A DNA stretch of 64,000 nt from the NCBI RefSeq assembly GCF_018882205.1, contig NZ_JACVOU010000002.1, forward strand, positions 482,634 through 546,633. Reading direction: 5' to 3'. Under the pieces are notes generated by a model that saw only the letters and a list, made by a program, of their open reading frames with translations, was not told the origin of the DNA and made no database searches. Made by a program: the position numbers and the translations under genes. This document shows, in pieces, positions 60,359-64,000 of this stretch; positions within the stretch are counted from its first letter, which is position 1, and every line of letters starts with the position of its first letter. The stretch comes from Polynucleobacter bastaniensis (GTDB taxonomy: Bacteria > Pseudomonadota > Gammaproteobacteria > Burkholderiales > Burkholderiaceae).

Positions 60359-60421
60359 AACCTCTTCAAATTCAAAAGCTTCAAAAATTTGATGTAGCTT
60401 AAGTAGCGATGGGGCTGAGCC

Positions 60422-60970
60422 TTATTTCACTGACATTAACTTTGTGTACTCTCTCATTATGGATGCGAGCACTTGCATATTGTGAGTACTATTTTTTAAA
60501 TTCTTAGTTTTTATTAACTCTGCTTTTGGTGAATTAATTCGAAAATTAGGCGCTTTATTAATAACATCGCACAAATAATTAATAATTCCTACAAGGATAG
60601 ATGGTTGCGTGTCCAGTAAAAAATCAAAACCTTGACTCGGAAGAAATAACACCTCACCGGCTGTAATTGCCTTCACAGAAGCTGATCTTGGTTGCCCATC
60701 AATTAATCCATATTCCCCAACATATTGACCTTTTCCGATTTTAGCCAAGGATTTGGCTTTCCCCCCCTTTATTCCGCTTAAGACATAAATTTCGAAATTC
60801 CCAGACAAGATAATGTACAAACCATCGGGGGGATCGAGTTCGCTAAAAATATTGCTATCTTTTTCAACGTTACGAACCTGGGTAATCGATAAGATTGCAG
60901 TCAGGTCATACTGCGGAAGTTTGCTAAAGAAAGGGATTCTAGAAACTGTACTAATGTCAACTTGTGGCAT
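60422..60970 (-). CDS. Stand-alone cyclic nucleotide-binding protein
   Basis: A 182-residue protein with one cNMP-binding domain (about 8-135). The phosphate-binding cassette is G85-E-Y-G-L-I-D-G-Q-P-R-S-A-S-V, with E86 for the ribose and R95 for the cyclic phosphate, as in CRP. The upstream barrel (FSELDPPDGLYIILSGNFEI) is normal. The C-terminal 45 residues show no helix-turn-helix, so it is not a CRP-type regulator; it may bind a partner. It diverges from the HD-like gene with a 179-bp gap and belongs to the cyclic-nucleotide island. Confidence 0.85.
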   Translation of the reverse strand: MPQVDISTVSRIPFFSKLPQYDLTAILSITQVRNVEKDSNIFSELDPPDGLYIILSGNFEIYVLSGIKGGKAKSLAKIGKGQYVGEYGLIDGQPRSASVKAITAGEVLFLPSQGFDFLLDTQPSILVGIINYLCDVINKAPNFRINSPKAELIKTKNLKNSTHNMQVLASIMREYTKLMSVK

Positions 60971-61149
60971 AAGCTGGTAATTGTTGAAGGTGCAAATTGC
61001 TAATATTAATACAAAATTTTAGATGTTATTACACTATTGCGACAAAATCTTTTATGCATTAAAAAGGTGCACTGAAGTCATTATTGTCAAATTAATGACC
61101 CATAGATATGGTAAAAGAATTATGCCTTTTCTTGAAAAAGTGAATATTT

Positions 61150-62511
61150 ATGACTCTAGACTCTGATCTGCAAAAGTGCTTTGTTTCTCTCAGTGCCGCA
61201 TGCGATGCCTTAAACGCAAAATGTAGTTCTCATGAGCTAGAAGGCATATCCAAGTTAATAATCCAATCTATGACTGGGCCCTGGAGATCTTTTCATACTC
61301 CCGATCATATTTTTTTGGTGGGCCAGGGCGGCGATCCTATTGAGGTGATTTCAGCTCTTTTTCATGACATGGTTTACGTTCAGGTTGATCAGGGAGTCAA
61401 CGTGAATATTGCTAGATTTATTGCCCCTTTCATTCATGAAGTTAATAATCAGCTAATTATTGTTGGGGATCCAGAGTTACTAGAAGACCCCATCTTTAAA
61501 ATGACGTTGATGATCTTTGGATTTAAACAAGGCGACACCTTAATGCCTATGGCAGGACAAAATGAATTTTTAAGTGCATTACTTGCGGCAAAGGTATTTA
61601 ATGAGACTCTCCCTTTACCAGTACTTGCCCAAATTATTTCCTGTATTGAGGCAACAATTCCCTTTAGAGGCCCTGATGCAGCCGGAGTCTCCTCTTCGGA
61701 AAAATTATTTTTAAGGTTAAAAAATGTAAATGAAGTGTTTAACTTCTCATGGTCTGATGAATCAATTATCAGCATAGTGGAGCGCGGAGTTAAAGTAAGT
61801 AACCGAGATGTTGAAAATTTCTCCAGCGATCAATCCGCCCATTTTTTGGATAACACTTGGAATTTGATCCCTGAAACTAATCACGACTTAAAGCGTGTAA
61901 ATACATACACTGTTAATGGTTATAGAGTTTCTCTTCAAAAAATGGATGGCTTCCTTAACTTTCTAAAGGCCGAGGTAGTTTTTAAACATTTCCACAGTGA
62001 GCCATCGGCAAGTAGATTTGATGAGCTAGTCGGGAAAACAAAACATAATCTAGAGGTAGCTAGACTATATCTGGGTATGAAGCTCACCTCAATAGCTATT
62101 CTGGAGTGTATTGCAGCTAGAGTTGGGAGAGATATATCGGTGGCGATGTTAATGGGTGAGCTACCTGTTGATGGTAAGCCCTCCTTTGGCTTAGAACAGC
62201 TACTACCACCCGTTGTTAATCCTATTACTTCTTCAAATCCACTTGAACAAGAAGTTTTATCCCTCCTAGAATTGGGGAGAAACTTTAGCTCAGACTATGA
62301 CGTCAAAAATTCACCAATAGCTACTTTTATGGTCAAAAGCCTTGGGTTTTCTGAAATGAGGGATCTGCTTTTAAGGGCTAGAGAGTTTTTCAAAGGCGAG
62401 AAAACTTCAGAGCAGTTTCTTTCCTGTTGCCCCCATGAATTAGTTCATGCTATCACTGCTTCTATTGCGCATTTATTTGACACAAGAAAATCTTTGCTCC
62501 TGAAAACATAA
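61150..62511 (+). CDS. HD-like protein of unknown function
   Basis: A 453-residue protein. The N-terminal 200 residues contain an HD-type pattern: WRSFHTPDHIFLV (H49, H53) and ALFHDMVYVQVD (H72, D73), resembling predicted HD phosphohydrolases with the F-H-D-x-V-Y signature. The C-terminal 250 residues are unassigned. Next to an adenylate cyclase and a cNMP-binding protein, a cyclic-nucleotide phosphodiesterase role is possible but only inferred. It is 45 bp upstream of the cyclase on the same strand. Its codon use looks more A/T-rich than that of the core genes. Confidence 0.6.
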   Translation: MTLDSDLQKCFVSLSAACDALNAKCSSHELEGISKLIIQSMTGPWRSFHTPDHIFLVGQGGDPIEVISALFHDMVYVQVDQGVNVNIARFIAPFIHEVNNQLIIVGDPELLEDPIFKMTLMIFGFKQGDTLMPMAGQNEFLSALLAAKVFNETLPLPVLAQIISCIEATIPFRGPDAAGVSSSEKLFLRLKNVNEVFNFSWSDESIISIVERGVKVSNRDVENFSSDQSAHFLDNTWNLIPETNHDLKRVNTYTVNGYRVSLQKMDGFLNFLKAEVVFKHFHSEPSASRFDELVGKTKHNLEVARLYLGMKLTSIAILECIAARVGRDISVAMLMGELPVDGKPSFGLEQLLPPVVNPITSSNPLEQEVLSLLELGRNFSSDYDVKNSPIATFMVKSLGFSEMRDLLLRAREFFKGEKTSEQFLSCCPHELVHAITASIAHLFDTRKSLLLKT

Positions 62512-62556
62512 TCAATCATCCCCTTATATCTACTTACTTAATTAAGGAAATCTATC

Positions 62557-63621
62557 ATGTCATCCAACCCAATTCATAAACTTGCAATTTCACCGGTACC
62601 TATTCAGGCTGATGAAAAGTGTGACACAGTTATAAGCCGCATTAGAGCGGATGAGTCTATGAAGTTGCTTGTAGTGATTGATGGAGGCAGTAAGCCTATT
62701 GGTGTTGTGGAGAGGATGGAGATATTAACTGCAGCTTCAAATCCATTGGCGTATGCTGTTTTCCAAAATCGCCCAATTACTTCACGAATGAACTCAAATT
62801 TTGTTTGTTTTGATATTGCAACTCCATTTGAAACATTAAGTAAGGAGTTGGGTAAAGATGGTGCAAATTTAGATCAGGGTGGCGTTGTCTTACTAGATGA
62901 GGGGATTTATTTTGGAGTACTCCTTAATTCAGAATTTTTGAAGTACATGATTGAAGTTGATGCAGAAAAAACAAAAGATTTAGCTCATGAAAAAGAGCTG
63001 TCTGATCGCTTAATGCTCAATATCTTGCCGCAATCCATTGCCGATCGTTTGAAGAATAATGAAAGTAATATTTCCGACACCTACCCAAGCGTTAGTATAT
63101 TGTTCGCAGATATTGTTTCTTTTACCCAAATGTCGTCGAAGAAGTCAGCTGATGAGTTGATTAAGTTACTAAATGCATTATTTTCAAAGTTTGATAAACG
63201 CTCAACCAATCTTGGTGTTGAAAAGATTAAAACAATCGGTGATTGCTATATGGCTGTTGGGGGAGTCCCAATTCGCCGTCCTGATCACGCTCACGCTACT
63301 GTGGATCTCGCTTTAGGTATGCTTGAAGATCTAAAGGAATTCAATCAAGAGCACCATGTGGATTTTCAAATGCGATTTGGCATCAATACTGGCCCTGTCG
63401 TAGCTGGTGTAATTGGCCATAGTAAATTTTGCTACGATGTTTGGGGACACTCTGTTAATACAGCAAGTCGGATGGAGTCGACCTCATTGCCTAATCGAAT
63501 CCAAATTTCACCATCCACTAAAGATGCCCTTGGTTCCGACTATATTTTGGAGGAAAGGGAGTTAGTTGAATGCAAGGGTCTTGGTCAAATAATGACACAC
63601 TTTGTAAATGGGCGAAAATAA
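62557..63621 (+). CDS. Class III adenylate cyclase with N-terminal CBS-like domain
   Basis: A 354-residue enzyme making cAMP. Residues about 10-80 look like a CBS pair half (LLVVIDGGSKPIGVVERMEI, then NRPITSRMNS). A linker helix with LMLNILPQSIADRLK (152-166) is typical before class III catalytic domains. The cyclase domain has metal aspartates D185 (ILFADIVSFT) and D229 (KTIGDCYMAVGG), purine-selecting K225 and D294 (adenine type), and the transition-state residues N301 and R305 in VNTASRMES. It is soluble. It forms a cassette with the HD-like and cNMP-binding genes. AAGGAAA precedes the ATG. Confidence 0.88.
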   Translation: MSSNPIHKLAISPVPIQADEKCDTVISRIRADESMKLLVVIDGGSKPIGVVERMEILTAASNPLAYAVFQNRPITSRMNSNFVCFDIATPFETLSKELGKDGANLDQGGVVLLDEGIYFGVLLNSEFLKYMIEVDAEKTKDLAHEKELSDRLMLNILPQSIADRLKNNESNISDTYPSVSILFADIVSFTQMSSKKSADELIKLLNALFSKFDKRSTNLGVEKIKTIGDCYMAVGGVPIRRPDHAHATVDLALGMLEDLKEFNQEHHVDFQMRFGINTGPVVAGVIGHSKFCYDVWGHSVNTASRMESTSLPNRIQISPSTKDALGSDYILEERELVECKGLGQIMTHFVNGRK

Positions 63622-63847
63622 GTTCCTGACCAAATTTTATTGGCCTGTTAGGCTATTGCATCTGCGGGTGGTTTTATTTTTGTCGGTTTACATGACAAAT
63701 TCCACATCAAACCTTTCGACCGCCTGCCAATGCCGCCCAAGATCCGATGGTTTCCACCCCGAACCAAGATTCGCGGTGCCTATGCCACACCAGATCTTGC
63801 CAGGCTTAAATCATTGTCTAACTGGTTGTTTTAGCTCATTTTTACAG

Positions 63848-63873
63848 CTTCTAAGGCGTAGGTCGCACGTTCG
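63848..63873 (+). repeat. tRNA-Arg(TCT) 3' half, copy 3, truncated
   Basis: The 26 bp from the anticodon loop (CTTCTAAGGCG) to TTCG of the T-loop are identical to copies 1 and 2 from 54609 and 60312-3. The sequence before it differs, and the T-loop is cut by the IS3-type end TGAACTGACC at 63874. It should be the right end of the cyclic-nucleotide island. Confidence 0.75.
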
Positions 63874-64000
63874 TGAACTGACCTGATTTTTAGTACCACC
63901 CTAGAAGAGAGGATTTTTGATAATCTTCACCTTAAAGGAGTGCTAAATATGGCAAAAGGTCAGCGTCTTAAACCCGAGCAAATCGTCACCTTATTGCGTC
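63874..64000 (+). mobile_element. IS3-family insertion sequence, left end
   Basis: It starts TGAACTGACCTGATTTTTAG, with the TG end typical of IS3 elements, immediately after the interrupted tRNA tail. It carries the start of an orfA-type gene and runs out of the window. Confidence 0.7.
63949..64000 (+). CDS. IS3-family transposase OrfA, partial
   Basis: Only 17 codons are in the window: MAKGQRLKPEQIVTLLR. K-x-x-P-E-Q-I-V-x-L-L-R is typical of the N-terminal helix-turn-helix of IS3-family OrfA. AAAGGAG lies eight bases before the ATG. Confidence 0.7.
   Translation, partial: MAKGQRLKPEQIVTLLR

Noticed and set aside
63650..63835. Open frame with IKPFDRLPMPPKIRWFPPRT as a remnant of a protein gene
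   Set aside because: No start, no ribosome site and no family likeness that I can support. It may be part of a decayed mobile gene but is too short to call.
63832..63848. AGCTCATTTTTACAGCT as a fifth copy of the shared palindrome
   Set aside because: The right arm matches in only 4 of 6 bases and there is no gene at the expected distance downstream; a chance half-site is more likely.

Overview
The window looks like a chromosome segment of a betaproteobacterium of the Burkholderiaceae, most likely Polynucleobacter or a close relative. The reasons are moderate GC, very compact gene spacing, several Bug/TctC-type solute-binding proteins, the trxA-rho-rpmE2 block, a type B ribosomal protein L31 with an Ala/Lys tail, and an H1-like small basic protein. 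This assignment comes from gene content and not from a database comparison.

Region 1 (1-30.0 kb) reads as ordinary chromosome. It holds a small nucleoid protein, mmsB, rhlE, a thiol dioxygenase, a YbgC-like thioesterase, and a tungstate/molybdate cluster (two TupA-like binding proteins, a Mop protein, and a divergent ModE-like regulator, but no permease or ATPase). It continues with cytochrome c, SemiSWEET, an FAH hydrolase, a lipoprotein hydrolase, DUF5993-dsbB, surface lipoproteins, a MATE exporter, a GT39-like enzyme, rpmE2-rho-trxA, an AddAB-type helicase-nuclease, a brnTA toxin-antitoxin pair, and a tartrate/malate dehydrogenase with its Bug protein.

Region 2 (30.1-53.1 kb) is accessory in character. 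It starts with SOS-controlled umuDC and then holds many short, overlapping, unknown or lipoprotein genes. Notable items are a potassium channel with two complete voltage-sensor repeats before a single pore, a DUF4407/lipoprotein operon with its own LexA box, a small (p)ppGpp-hydrolase-like protein, a bactofilin, and a structured RNA of about 130 nt with its own promoter and terminator. Also present are a duplicated 63-bp leader with a compensatory base change, two HD proteins, a metallo-beta-lactamase/SCO/lipoprotein operon and a WYL regulator. A 17-bp palindrome (AGCTCA-N5-TGAGCT) occurs four times, upstream of four gene groups that include the WYL regulator. It may mark a local regulon.

Region 3 (53.1-64.0 kb) is a tandem array of small islands. 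A 125-bp direct repeat ending in the 3' half of a tRNA-Arg(TCT) flanks a 5.6-kb cyanate island (two HPP membrane proteins, a DUF1348 protein, ABC transporter cynABD, cynS). The next segment carries a cyclic-nucleotide set: a stand-alone cNMP-binding protein, an HD-like protein and a CBS plus class III adenylate cyclase. It ends in a third, truncated copy of the tRNA tail, cut by an IS3-family element. An IS30-family element with 30-bp perfect inverted repeats sits at the left edge. No integrase gene and no intact tRNA gene were found in the window.
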